Positions 24,001 to 37,894 of a stretch of DNA of 64,000 nucleotides are shown in pieces. The first letter of the stretch is position 1, and each line of letters begins with the position of its first letter. Origin of the DNA: Mrakia gelida. Its lineage: Eukaryota > Basidiomycota > Tremellomycetes > Cystofilobasidiales > Mrakiaceae. The notes under the pieces were generated by a model, which was not told where the DNA came from, made no database searches, and saw nothing but the letters and a program-made list of their open reading frames with translations. Made by a program: the position numbers and the translations under genes. The DNA lies in assembly GCA_024345305.1 (NCBI GenBank), contig BRON01000007.1, forward strand, positions 1,426,001 through 1,490,000, in the 5' to 3' direction.

Positions 24001-24915
24001 GTGAGAGACGGGGAAAACGTGCCCTTCGTAGGCGAGGACGTTGGAGGGGTGGAGAGGGTGATAGTTGGGGTAGATGGTCGCGAAGGAGGGGTGGAGGAGG
24101 TGAGTGTTGGGTTTCTGAAGGCAAGAAAAGGAGGGGAAAGAGAGTGAGCGGGAGGCGACACGTCGAGAATGAAATTTCCTCGAAGAGTTGGCTTCGTTTC
24201 GTTCCCCAGTGCCTCGCACCGACACTCTCCACACTCTCGAGATCTCGAGACTCCACCACCTCGAAGAGAAATATCTGCTCACCATGTGCAGCGCGTACTC
24301 CTCCCCATCAACCTCCAGAACCACCCTCCAAGCATCGTCATGCCTCAAACTCGAAGACGACCTCTTCCCAACTGCTTCCAACCTCCTCCGAATGTTCGTA
24401 TCCGTCAGGGTATCCCGAGCTGTAGGTGGTTTTGGAAGAATGTCGATGATGGCTGAACGAGGATGATGGATTTGGCGCAGGGGAGCCGGGGAGAGGGAGG
24501 CTGATCGAGGCGAGAGCGAGAGAAAACAGGAAGAGGTTCAGCTTGAGCTCTCTCTCCGAGCATTTCACCAAGAAGAAGACTGAAAGTTGGCATCCGAGCG
24601 CTTGAAGGAAAGAAGTCCAGCGAGGTTGATGGGACGGGGGGCGAAGGAGGGAGGACGACTCCCTTGGTTCGTCGAGCTCAACTTCGTTCAGCCCTCCCTT
24701 CTCCCGAAGTCCCTGCCTCCCTCCAACATGCTTCCTTCGTCTGAGGCTCTCTCCTCTGCCTTTCGTAGAGTCTGGAGAGTGCTTCGAGAGCCAAAGATCT
24801 GAAGACAAAGCTCACCATTGGCCTGAGAAGCTATGCAGAAGAGAACGAGAAGGAGGAAAAGAGTCGTCGAGCTTCGAGCTGTCCATCCTCGGAGGTTCGA
24901 TGAAAGAGAGACCAT
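21063..24915 (-). CDS. ADAM-type zinc metalloprotease (reprolysin, M12B) with disintegrin-like region
   Basis: Secretory-pathway metalloprotease; fungal ADAMs are known by sequence but their substrates are mostly undefined. The ATG at 24915 opens MVSLSSNLRGWTARS followed by a signal peptide (TTLFLLLVLFCIASQANG). The prodomain (about 23.55-24.47 kb) ends with a possible cysteine switch (VKSCSHDELDFN) and a basic processing site (HPIRRRSAM). The catalytic domain runs 22.5-23.5 kb (LVYMGVAADCAYV, then TFNISLGIVELFVQE). The zinc motif HEIGHNLGAYHD is split by an intron after HEIG near 22.62 kb, with the Met-turn QFLMSP downstream. A Cys-rich disintegrin-like segment follows (CGNGILEPGEECDSNSSC). 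The last exons have an EGF-like TTCGSGGGRCSNGEC, a Ser/Gly stalk and a hydrophobic tail (LRTVAIPLVLVLGFTLAL) ending directly at TAG 21063-21065. No cytoplasmic tail follows, so GPI anchoring or a tail anchor is possible. Confidence 0.88.
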
Positions 24916-25350
24916 CGAGGCTTGATCTTTCCGTTGTTGGTGTCGATGTCGAGGGGAAGTCTGGCTCGAGAGTACTGAGTACTGGTGTTGGTTTTGAGTG
25001 TAACAAGAGTGGAGAGGGTGGAGGTCAAGAAGGAAGAAAGGCAAAGAGGTGGAGGCGAGCCTGATCTCGCCAAGGGCGAGAAGTCAATCGGCTTCGAGTT
25101 CAGCACTTAGCATTCCAGTCGAGACGGCCAACAGCGCGTTGCTGGACCTCCATGACGACGAAGGTGGGGAGATGGGAAAGCGTTCGTGAGAGTGACTTGG
25201 CAGTTCGCAGTTCGAAGAGGACGAGGGTGCAAAGGAGGAGGTCGAAAGCGCGAGCTCGTTTTCGCCGTCGTCCGGCGTCCTGAGATCGAAGAACCTGATC
25301 TCCCGGGCATCTCTGCATATCTCTGGCCTGCAGTTCAGTATGCAGATATA
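24916..25350. other. Intergenic upstream of the ADAM gene
   Basis: ADAM promoter region. Short open frames occur on the minus strand but lack splice signals and codon bias. Nothing else is identified. Confidence 0.35.
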
Positions 25351-25977
25351 TTACACAAAGAGGAGGACTAAGATCGGTTCGGTTGCTAGGCTACGAAAGC
25401 TGGAGAGGCGATTTCTTCGTCTTGCTTTCCCTTCGCTTGTCGTCGCCGTCGTTGGGATCTGAGGTGACGAAGGTCTCGAGAGCTGCGAAGCGAGTTTGAA
25501 GGGTCGAGGAAGAGGTCAGCGAAGGTTCAAGAGCAGAAGAGAGGAAAGGAAGCGAGGAAGAGCAGGCTCATTTGACTGACCTTTGACTGGTGCTTGACGC
25601 GTCGAGCTCGAGCTCACGAGGCGATCCGGGGAGGTTGATGGATTCGTCGATGATGCTGGGATGACACGAGGAAGCGAATTGATACATAGAGTCAGTATTC
25701 GAAGCGGCACACGGCGCGAAAGAAAAGTTGCCGAGCAAAGATCGCGTCGGGCAGACGAGAGACGAACGCGACTCACCCGACTCGAAGCTGTCCCTACAGG
25801 TGCCCAATCCTTCCGACACCGACCAATCCAGAGCGGGCTGTAACAGTTCGAAGAAGAAGGGATTTTGGACGAATCAGCAGAGATCGACGAGGAGAGACGA
25901 GCGAAGGAGGAAGGAAAGCGACAAACATGGGACGAAAGTCTGGACAGAGAGAAAGCCGAGAGTAGTCGCTCGTACAT
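25351..25977 (-). CDS. Doubtful small spliced gene, function unknown
   Basis: Three well-formed introns on the minus strand (donors after about 25927, 25787 and 25626; branch CTGAT/CTGAC cores; CAG acceptors) suggest real transcription. With canonical sites and the ATG at 25977 the product is about 90 residues, beginning MYERLLSAFSLSRLSSH then PALDWSVSEGLGTC, and ending at TAA 25351-25353. Codon bias conflicts with this splice path. In the third and fourth exons the best-looking frames are IIDESINLPGSP and ETFVTSDPNDGDD...SPLQLS, which the canonical junctions do not connect to the PALDW frame. It may instead be a spliced 3' untranslated extension of the BTB gene upstream, or a decayed gene. 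I do not recognise the protein. Confidence 0.25.
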
Positions 25978-26288
25978 CTTGATGAGAGTGAGAGTGGTGA
26001 AGTGGTGCCGACCGAGGTTGGAGAATGAGACGCCGATCGAGGAGGAAGGGAGGGGAGGAGAGGAGGGAAGAAGAGACGCGTCCGACGGCGACGACGTGGG
26101 AGGTTGATCGAGGGGAGCAGTGGAGGGATTTGGTTGGAGGTGGGACGGTAGAGGAGTAAGTAAGGATAGAGGAGGGGAGGGGAAGAATGACGAGAGGCGA
26201 AGTCTATAGGGGTCAAAAGAGGGAAACGAGGGTCAGATTGATCGCGACCGAGGTCCTTCGAGCGAGGCGTCGAGAAACCAAACGAACC

Positions 26289-27080
26289 CTAGAAAGTGAA
26301 CTCCTCAGCTGCCATCTCCCAGGTAAAGGATGTAAAAGGTGATATTGAGGTAGCCTTCGCATGCAGGCGAACAAAGTCGTGAAGCACCTTCATCTCCAGC
26401 TTCTGCCACGACTCGATCGGGAGGTCCGCCAGCGAGACCTCCCTTCCTCTGGAGGCCTCCCTTCCTCGAGACCTCTCGTCCCACACGATCGTCGAGTGGA
26501 TCATACCATCTGCATGGTCCTCGTCGTAGGCACGGATGTGGCTGAGCTGGCGAATGGCCGTCTTGGCGATGTCGAGGTGCTTGAATCGGCAGGCGAGATA
26601 CCAGACTCGAAGGACGTTCCTGTGCTTCTCCAGCAGCTCTGGGAGAGCCATCCGAGCGACGGCGTGAAGGATGACGGGGGTGTCGTACTTCTCGGCGGCC
26701 TCCAGAACTGCCTCGACGAAGCCGACGGAGAGGGTTCCGTTCCTATCCTCGAAGTTGGGAGGTTTGGAGTCGACGAGGAACTTCTGAGGAAAGACGAAGC
26801 GGAGGAACCTCTCGAGGTGGTCGCCCCTCTCCGTCAGATCCACCACCTCCAGCTCCGAGTTTGGCAATCCTGCTGGCCTGGGGAGGGAGAACATGTCGGC
26901 GAAAACGCTCGACGCTGCTTGCAAGGGTGCTCGCTGGACCTTGAACGAGATACCGCCGGAGCTTCGGAGGATGATGTCGCCGTCCGGATCGTTGAAGATG
27001 GGAGAGAAACAGTGGATCCGATTACGGGTGGCTGGAGGCTCGTCGTTGGTGGGAGAGGAAGAACGTGGGCGAGGAGGCAT
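26289..27080 (-). CDS. BTB/POZ domain protein, intronless
   Basis: BTB domains dimerise and often serve as CUL3 adaptors; in basidiomycete yeasts a large family of BTB-only proteins of unknown role exists (family knowledge). A single exon of 263 codons starts at ATG 27080 (MPPRPRSSSPTNDEPP). The BTB core is visible: DPDGDIILRSSGGISFKVQR, APLQAASSVFADMFSLP, then EVVDLTERGDHLERFLRFVF. The C-terminal helical part includes VEAVLEAAEKYDTPVILHAV and LRVWYLACRFKHLDIAKTAI. Stop TAG at 26289-26291. It is the only multi-hundred-base gene here without an intron in its coding part. One base after the stop lies a donor-like GTTCGT, and an acceptor preceded by CTGAC follows at about 26206, so the 3' UTR may be spliced. 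Confidence 0.85.
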   Translation of the reverse strand: MPPRPRSSSPTNDEPPATRNRIHCFSPIFNDPDGDIILRSSGGISFKVQRAPLQAASSVFADMFSLPRPAGLPNSELEVVDLTERGDHLERFLRFVFPQKFLVDSKPPNFEDRNGTLSVGFVEAVLEAAEKYDTPVILHAVARMALPELLEKHRNVLRVWYLACRFKHLDIAKTAIRQLSHIRAYDEDHADGMIHSTIVWDERSRGREASRGREVSLADLPIESWQKLEMKVLHDFVRLHAKATSISPFTSFTWEMAAEEFTF

Positions 27081-28260
27081 CGGTGGGGAAGGAAGAGGGA
27101 GGGAGAAGAGGGTAGGAGGGAAGGAAGGAACGTGAGGGAGGAGGGAGGGAAGGTGTTGCGAGGGAAGGAGAGCTTTTCGAGCTTCAGCTCAACTTCCCTC
27201 CAACAGTTTCAGCCCGCTCGGTCTCAAATCTGGAAGATATCCTCTGTTGAGGAAGATCAAACAGCTTGGCGTATCTCCAAAATTTGGAACTCGTCGCAGC
27301 TGCGACCGTGCAGCCTCGAGGGAGCTGAAGGAACGGTGAGCTCGATCTTTCCTTCCTTCCTCTCTCGCACCTCCCCCTCCTTCTCGGGATCAACTCTAAC
27401 CGAGATATCCTTCCGCTGACTCTGAACTCCTAACAGACACTCATCTCAAACTCTCGCTTCTTCGGCAGGTCTCGAAGGACGGTCAGACAAGAAGGACGTC
27501 AGAGGTCGAGTCGAGGGACGAATGCTTCCAACCCCGTCCGACCCATCTTCCCCTTATGGAACTTCCTCGTGTCCCTCTAGACGCCTCACATGGACCTCCT
27601 TACATAACGACCTATATGATCGCTTCGATGGGGCAGGAAACGGGCGTCCAGCTGCTCTTCTGCGGCAGACTTCGTGACGTCGAACGGTCGAGCTCTGGAG
27701 CTCGCGACGTCCCTCCCTCCCTTCCTCCCTCTTTCCCCTCCTTCCCGCCTTCTTTTGTGTTTGTCTTCTGCCCAGGCATGATCTCAGGTGTATCTTCCGT
27801 AGTCAATGCTGATGATGACGCGAGCTCTGAGGGAATCAGACTTGCGTGGGCGTCTTGTTGACAAACAAGCGAGACTTTGCTTTTGACTTCTTCGCTTCCC
27901 TCGACTTCGACCATCAACCGCCACGACACTCTCCTCGCCTTCGAGACATGCACTTCTGCGAGGACGAGAGTAGCTTTGGACCAGGGAGCTCGTGTAGGTC
28001 GCTGGAATTGTGAGTCGTCGATTTCCCTCTCTGACGAACGTAGAATTTGCACGAACAACGACTTACTTGAACTGGACCACAAACTCATGTTCGAATTTCT
28101 CGAGGCCAGAGAACAAGAAGCGAGGAAAGCGAGAGAAGCAAGAGAAGACCGACTCTTCGGTTCGCTCCGTCCGACCTCGACGCGTCGCTTAAACTCCCTC
28201 CTCGCCTCGAACTTTCAGCTCCGACGACGTGTTGGCTCGAGCTAAAAGTTTGTCATCGAC
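27081..28260. other. Gene-poor 1.2-kb region between BTB gene and tRNA
   Basis: The left side is the BTB promoter (purine-rich on the plus strand). Short frames at 27612-28088 (-) and 27877-28245 (+) exist. The plus frame carries a Glu/Arg/Ala stretch (EFLEAREQEARKAREARE) but has no recognisable domain and only a weak intron-like interruption near 28010. No supported gene. Confidence 0.4.
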
Positions 28261-28332
28261 ATAGGTATGGTGAAGTGGCTATCATTCGCGCTTGCCATGC
28301 GTGAGGCAGGGGTTCAATTCCCCTTACCTATA
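28261..28332 (+). tRNA. tRNA-Gly (anticodon GCC)
   Basis: Full cloverleaf, read by eye. Acceptor stem ATAGGTA/TACCTAT (7 bp); D arm GTGA/TCAT with conserved A14 and GG; anticodon stem CGCGC/GCGTG with one G-U pair; loop TTGCCAT giving anticodon GCC. The T arm AGGGG/CCCCT closes a TTCAATT loop matching a pol III B box; discriminator base A. No intron. The A-U first pair and AU-rich acceptor are unusual for a eukaryotic cytosolic glycine tRNA, which normally starts with G. Confidence 0.85.
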
Positions 28333-28334
28333 TG

Positions 28335-28338
28335 TTTT
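28335..28338 (+). terminator. RNA polymerase III T4 terminator of the tRNA gene
   Basis: A TTTT run starts three bases after the tRNA discriminator base, the usual pol III stop position. Confidence 0.7.
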
Positions 28339-28895
28339 GTTTCGAACTCTTCTTTTTGCTGTCGGGTCGCGTCGCGTCCTCTTTTCCTCTCTTGCCCTTG
28401 TTTGCCTCGTTCGTGAGCCTCTTCTTGCGAGGGTACTTCGATCAGCCGCATTTCTGTACCTCCTCCACAACTCCGCCTCTCCGCCTTCTTGCCTTATTTC
28501 GATCGACTCTTCGCACTCTTCTCGACGCGTCCCTCGAGCTTCGAACGCAAGCACTTTCAAGGCCCCACGCAAGGAGAATTGAAGCAAAGAAAGAAGATGG
28601 GATCGTGAGGAGGGAGCTATCACAGGGGAGGATATAAGATAATAACGAGCGAGGGGGTGGAAAGCAGCGAGCTGACTGACTGAACGAGATGCGAAAGAGG
28701 TGATGGAGGGGAGAAGAAAGAGAAACGCGGAATCGAAGCGAAGCGAACAAAGCAGCTCCAACGCAGGTAGAAGAGATGCGAAACAAAGGAAAGAACAGAG
28801 AGCGTTAAAGCGTATAATGAAAGAATCGAGCGAAAACGAGACGAAGAAGAAGGAAGAACGAGCGAACGAAGGCAAGCGAGATCGACGACGCGGCC
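28339..28895. other. Intergenic: downstream of tRNA / SOG2 3' UTR
   Basis: Pyrimidine-rich then purine-rich sequence with no supported exon; open frames here show no domain or codon bias. Confidence 0.4.
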
Positions 28896-31800
28896 CTAGA
28901 TCCCACCTCCCCCACCGACCATCACCTGCGGCCCACCACCCACACCCACACCCACACCCACCGGTCCAGCTCCAGCCCTAGGGAAAGCCTGCTGCATAGG
29001 CTGAGCACTCCTCGGCAACGCAGGAACCACAAAAGGAACCAACGTCGCTGCTCCTCCCGTCGCGGACCTCGACCTTCCCAACGCCAACGGTCTCAACCCT
29101 CCTCCAAACCCACCACCACCATTTCCAACCACCTCCTCAGGCGACATAGGTCTCGTCGACGACAACCCCAAGCTCGTCGAAGGTCTCTTCATGCTCGAAA
29201 CCTGCAGCAACGTCGCGCTCGCGGCACACAACCTCGTCAGGTTCTTCAGCGCCACTTTGATTGGTTTCTTGGTCGCTGACCCTCCTCCCACTCCTCCTGC
29301 GTCGGATTTGGCCATGTACCAGGAGCAGACCTGGACGACGACTTGGAAGAACTGCTGAGCGTCGTCGGCGAGGGTGGAGTCTTGTCTTCTCGAGGAGGAG
29401 GAGGTAGGAGGGAGGGAGGAGGTTCCGATGGATTGGTAGAGACGACGGGTGATGGAGTCTGCTCTTTCGAGGAGGGTGAGGAGGTCGAGGGTTCGGCGGT
29501 CTGGGCGGGGGGTAGGGGTTGGAGGGCCGGAGGAGGAGGTGAGGTCGATGGGGGAGGAGGTGAGGTTGGAGGAAGAGGTGGTGGAGGAGGAGTCTTCTTC
29601 GGGGATGTTCATGTTCTGTGGAAGAGTGCGAAAGAAGGGGAGGAAGAAGGAAGGGAAAGGAAGAGCGAAGGAAAGAGGTCAGCGTTCGGGCCTTCTTGAA
29701 ACGACGCGTCGTGGCTTCGGTACTTCTTCCTCGTTCCGAGACTCTCGAGAGTCCGAAACCAAAAAAGGAAGCGAGACTCACAAAATCCCCCGCCATATCC
29801 TCCTCAATCAACACCCAAACCCCAAACGCCGCCTCAACAGCCACCCCCATCGTATCCAACATCTCCTCATCCACCACCCGATTCGTCGCATCTCCTCTCC
29901 CTCCTGCTCCTCCTCCAACGTCCAACATCCCTCCCCCTCCTCCATTCGCTGCGGCTGCTCCACCAAAGAGGTACCTATCCTTCTCCACCCTCGGCGAGAT
30001 CGGAACACCCACCGACGAACTCATCGACGAACTCGTCGAGTGGCCTCCTCCTCCTCCGTTCATCTGCCTGAACGTCGGCGGCCCTCCTCCCATGCTCATC
30101 GCCGGAGAGACTCCTCCTCCTCCTAACGCAAGCGACGAGTTCGACGCGAGGCTGGCCATGGGGTTGGGACTGAGACTTCCGTTGACGGTGTGAAGACCGT
30201 TCGTTGGTCCTCTCGGAGGAGGGAATCCTTCGCTGTGGGAAAAGGGCGAAGTATCGTACGTCACGTTCGGAGGAGGACCGTTCGGGTTCGGTGAAGACGT
30301 AGGGGAAGCGAAAGGGTTTCGCAGAGCTGAGCGAAGAGGGATTTGGTGAGACGAGGGGTGTCCGTTGGTTGTGGGAGGGGAAGTTGACGAGGAGGTGGAG
30401 GGTCTGTGGTTTGCTGGAGGATGAGTAGGGACGATGGGAGCTTCGGGGATTGATCCTGGTGAAGGGGAAGGCATGGGTGGGATGCGAGCTCCGACTTGGA
30501 CGTCGTGGGAGGAGAAGGAACCTGCGTGACGACGCGATTTTGAGCGAGCTGCTTGGGACGGAGGACCTGGTGTTGAGAGCGGGGTGGAGGGTGGTGGTGG
30601 TGGTGGTGGGCCGGCTGTGAGGACGGTTGATAGGCCTGGAGTTGGGGAGGAGATGAGGCTTGAGGGGAAGGGTTGAGCGGAGATGGATCGAGTGAGAGCG
30701 ATGGGGGAGTGGTGGTGAATCGAGGGAGGGGAGTAGGACTCGGTTCGTTCGGGGATGGGAGAGATGGGAGTTCCGGTCGTGTTGGAGATGGTAGGGATGT
30801 GGTGTTGACGGCTTGTGGGAGTGATGGGCCTGGGGAGGTCTCGAAGGAGAGGAGCGACCGCGTCGATGAGAGGATGCATGTTCTTCCAGGCGTTCGCGAC
30901 CTCCGCCATCGCTCCGTAAAGCATGAGGAGCAGCGTCCTCGAGAACCTGACGTCCTCATAGCTTGTCGAAGCCTGCTGAGCCGACGAAGCCTTGAGCTGA
31001 ATGAGAAGGACGGCGATGACCTTTCCAAAGACGGCGACGTCGTCCTTGCACGCCTCGACGACTCCTCGGATGACCTCCGGTGGTGGCACGGCTGCCCTTC
31101 TCGATATCGAATCAAACCGATCCAAAGCGTTGATGAGGCGATCCGTGTACTCTCCAGCGGGAGCCAGCACCTTCGCAAGGACGCCAGAAAAGACTCCGTC
31201 GATGGCTGAGAACGAGTGCTGCCTGAGCGACGACTGGATTTGAGAGAGAGCGAAGAGGAGACCTCTCGCCGAGTCGATGAGGGTGAGGAGGGCTGGAGGG
31301 ACCGTTTTGGGAAGGGTAGATCCTTGGAGGGTGGAGAGACGACGGAAGTAGGAGTCGCGAGACGCGTCGGGTGGGGAGGAGGTGAGGGATGGATCGAGGA
31401 TGTTGGATTCCGGGAGAGGACGACCTGATGGGAAGGGACCTGCTCCTCCTTGCTGAGATAACGGCGAGCCGATCGATGGTCTTCGCATCCCGTCGTCCGA
31501 GAGTTTCCGTCGAATGGATCGAAGCGAACCTGGGACTCCTCCGACGCGAGTTGGCGGTTCGAGTCCTCCTCCTTCGCTTCCATCTCCTGACGAGGTTGTC
31601 CGACTCTGCGTCATCCCAACACCTCCGATCTTCCCTCCTCCTCTCGACGACGATCCTGATCCTGATGCGACGGCGTTCGCTGGCCACCTGGTCGTCGGTC
31701 CTTGTCGCTCCGACATGATCTGCGAGTGAGGTTGTCGAAGATCGGGGAGGGACTTCTTCGCGCTGAGGAGCTGGGAGAGTCGTTGAGGTTGGGAGTTGAA

Positions 31801-34083
31801 GGACGCGTTCCGAGAGTGGGAGAGATTCGAGCGGTCGCGAGGTGTGGAGGAGGATGAGGACGAGGGGACGAAGGAGGGATCGAGAGGCGAAGAGTCGTTC
31901 GAGGAAGGGTCGTAGGCTGAGTCCTCCAGTATGGGCGGAGGAGGAGGAAGTCGATCGATATGCGATGGACCGTCGATGGGAGATGGAGAAGGGGAGGGGT
32001 ATCCGTCGTCTACGATCTTGGGCGGTGGAGGAAGGACGACCTGGTCCAGCCTGTCTCGTCCCTCTGACGACGGCGGCGAGGGAGGACGCGACGTTGAGTT
32101 CGAGAGCGTACGACTATGAGATCTTGATCGAGGAGTGACGGTCTCGGTAGAGTGGTTGGTCGATGATCCTCTCGTCGAGCCTGAGTCGTTCCTTCCGTGC
32201 TCTCGGTCTACTGGAGGGGAGGCGAACGAGTCGTTCGACAGGGACGGAGGGAAGTTGTTGGAGTTGGAGTAGGACCGATAGTGAGAGGAGGAAGACTGAT
32301 GGGAGTCTGATCGAGAGTGGGATTTGGTCGTATGAGAAAGGGTCCGAGTGTGGTCGGTTCGGTTGCTGGTGGGGTGGTGAGCTCCGTTGTCGGTCGCCTC
32401 GTCTCCTCCGCTTCCTCCTCCTCCTCCTCCACCAGCTCGCATGAACTCTCGAATGCTGAGGATCCAGAGCTTTTCAGCTTCCTCTCCTTCCGAGTTTGCG
32501 GGTCGATCCATGATCTCGCGAGGCTGGAAGGGAGAAATGCGCGAAAAGGAAGATGAGTTCGACGCGAGGAGGGAAGGCTGGAGGAGGTTCGGTCGATCAA
32601 CTCACAGGCCACTCGAGAGGGTTCTGCTCCACCTTGAACACCTTCAGCTCTGTGAAATCGGCCATGTAGGCTGGAAGAGCTCGAAGCCGGTTCTGAGAGA
32701 GCGAGAGGACCTGTCGGGCGAAATCACGAGCAAGAGGGGTGGGGGTCGTTCAGCTCGGTTCGATTCCAACTTGACGACCTTTGAAGCCGAGAGGGAGCGT
32801 CCATCTCCGCGGAAGGAAGGCGTGACGAGACACTCACTCGTAGAGAAGCCAGTCTACCAGGTCGCTCTGGCATCCTCTTGATCTTGTTCTTCGAGATATC
32901 CAAGATCTCCAGCGATTGAAGGGATCCGAGCTGTGTTTGAAGGAGGAAGCGAGGAGGGATCAGTACGAGGCTCTGAGCTCACTCAGCAGCCAGAGTTGGA
33001 AGAGACAGTCAACATACCACTGCAGGCACCTCTCTGAGGTCATTTCCCTTGAGGTTGAGGTATCTCAGACGAGTAAGGATGGTGAACGAGATCGGGAGGG
33101 ACGTGAGAGAGTTGTGTGAGAGAGCGAGTCTGAAGGGAGGGAAGGCGGGGAAGGAGGTCAGTTCCAAGGCTGTATATAGATCACAGGTATCCGTTTCTAT
33201 GCAGTATGAGCATATGAGCTCCTAGGATCCTGAGGATGCGAGAGCTAGGAAGAAAGCTAATGAAAGGTCGGGCTGAACAAGGTTACCCTCGGCTCACCCT
33301 CCCTCGACCTCTTGAGCTCGTCCGTCCGCCGTCACGCTGAGCTTGACTTCGCTGCAAAGTCGTAGACAGACGCGTATGCATATGCGTCTGCACACACGAG
33401 CTCGTATGGTCGCCCTGTGTCGAGAGGAGGGCGAGAAGCGAGAGGGAGAGGAGCTCGATCCGAACATGCTCCGCCCTCCCTCCCCCCTTCCCCCTCCTTC
33501 GCTCTCTTCAGCCCTCCTGCCTCCTTCCGAGCTCCTAAACTCTCGAGAAAGCCATCTCGAGCTCGCGAGACTCTCCATCGCAGCGTAAAGCTCGCTGGAC
33601 AAGCTTCTGAAGCAGCTGTGAGCTCCGGACTGGGTCGACTGGGACGGATCGACCCTCTCGCAAACAACGAACGACGCACGACCTTCGTTTCTTCTCTTCT
33701 CGTAGGGCGGATGCGACTCACCTTCGAACACCTTTCCCCCCACTGCCAGCTGCTAGACCGTCCAAGCCTTCCTCCCCTACTTCAGTCAACTTTGATCTTG
33801 AGAAATCGAGGGTGTCTCCTCCATCCCGACTGGCCTCAGCTGCTTGTTGAAGGAGCAGAGGTGTGATCCGAACAACCACAGCGGTAGAAGGTGAAGACGA
33901 GGTGGTGGAGATGGTGGAGATGGTGGTAGGCATGGCGGGCGAGGGAGGGGAGGGAGAGGGGAGCCCTCTGAGGTCCCTGGAGTGAGTGAAGCTGGCGAGA
34001 GAGGTGCGAGAGGAGGGTCGAGGAGGAGGAGGTGGGGTCGACGTTGAAGGGGAGGGAGAGCGAAGTGTGCCTTTCGACGACAT
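28896..34083 (-). CDS. SOG2: RAM-pathway leucine-rich-repeat protein SOG2
   Basis: SOG2 is a component of the RAM (Cbk1-Mob2) network that controls polarised growth, cell separation and wall integrity (family knowledge). The ATG at 34083 begins MSSKGTLRSPSPSTS, a Pro/Ser-rich tail, with the first leucine-rich segment (LDFSRSKLTEVGEEGLDGL). After an exceptional ~590-bp intron come short LRR exons: LALSHNSLTSLPISFTILTR, LRYLNLKGNDLREVPAV, LEILDISKNKIKRMP, then VLSLSQNRLRALPAYM. A 2.7-kb exon (about 29.78-32.51 kb) starts SEGEEAEKLWILSIREFM and is mostly Ser/Pro-rich disorder. It carries the conserved SOG2 domain (LLTLIDSARGLLFALSQIQS, LDRFDSISRRAAVPPPEVIR, TLLLMLYGAMAEVANAWKNM). The last exon encodes LLERADSITRRLYQSI and a Gly/Val tail. 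Stop TAG at 28896-28898. Confidence 0.88.
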
Positions 34084-34314
34084 CGTGAGCTCGTTTTGGT
34101 GCATTTTTTTGGCGGAGATTTTTGTACCGGCTCGCTGATCAGATTGAAATCTACAAGACTCTCGCTTGCAGATTTCGCCCTCTGAGCCAAAGAAACGGCA
34201 GAAACCGAGGGACGGCGTCTTTCCTCCTCCGCTGGCTGAACTCTGGTCGTTCGAGCGAGGTCGTCTCCTCCTCCTCAACTCCATCAACCCTTCCCCTCCC
34301 CTCCTTCTTCGAAC
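34084..34314. promoter_or_regulatory. Shared divergent promoter region of SOG2 and SRP54
   Basis: Only 231 bp separate the two start codons on opposite strands, so the core promoters must overlap or abut. No TATA box is evident. A run of seven T at about 34104-34110 is the only homopolymer. Co-regulation is a possibility, not shown. Confidence 0.5.
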
Positions 34315-37670
<3,356 letters not shown>

Positions 37671-37894
37671 TCTTAAGGAGGGAGGTGGAGAGTGAGGGGT
37701 GGGGAGGGAAGGGAGGGAGGAGGAGGAGAGGAGGGACGAGCAAAGAGCTCGTTGCGGTTTCGTTTTCGTTTTTCGTTTCGTTTCGCACTATCCACCTTCA
37801 AAGCTCGGATCTACAGTATCGGTTTCTCTTCGTATTACTATGTACTTCTCACCACACCTCCACGCCTTTCCTTCCTCACAGGAAAGAACGAGCG

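Noticed and set aside
26361..27419. A 352-codon open frame on the plus strand across the BTB gene.
   Set aside because: It is the antisense of a clear BTB protein, whose skewed codon use removes stops on the opposite strand; the plus translation has no domain.
27612..28245. Overlapping open frames on both strands before the tRNA.
   Set aside because: No domain, no codon bias, and only one very short intron-like interruption.
28940..28965. CACACCC repeats resembling yeast telomere sequence.
   Set aside because: They are inside the SOG2 last exon and encode an alternating Gly-Val tract; no subtelomeric features are nearby.
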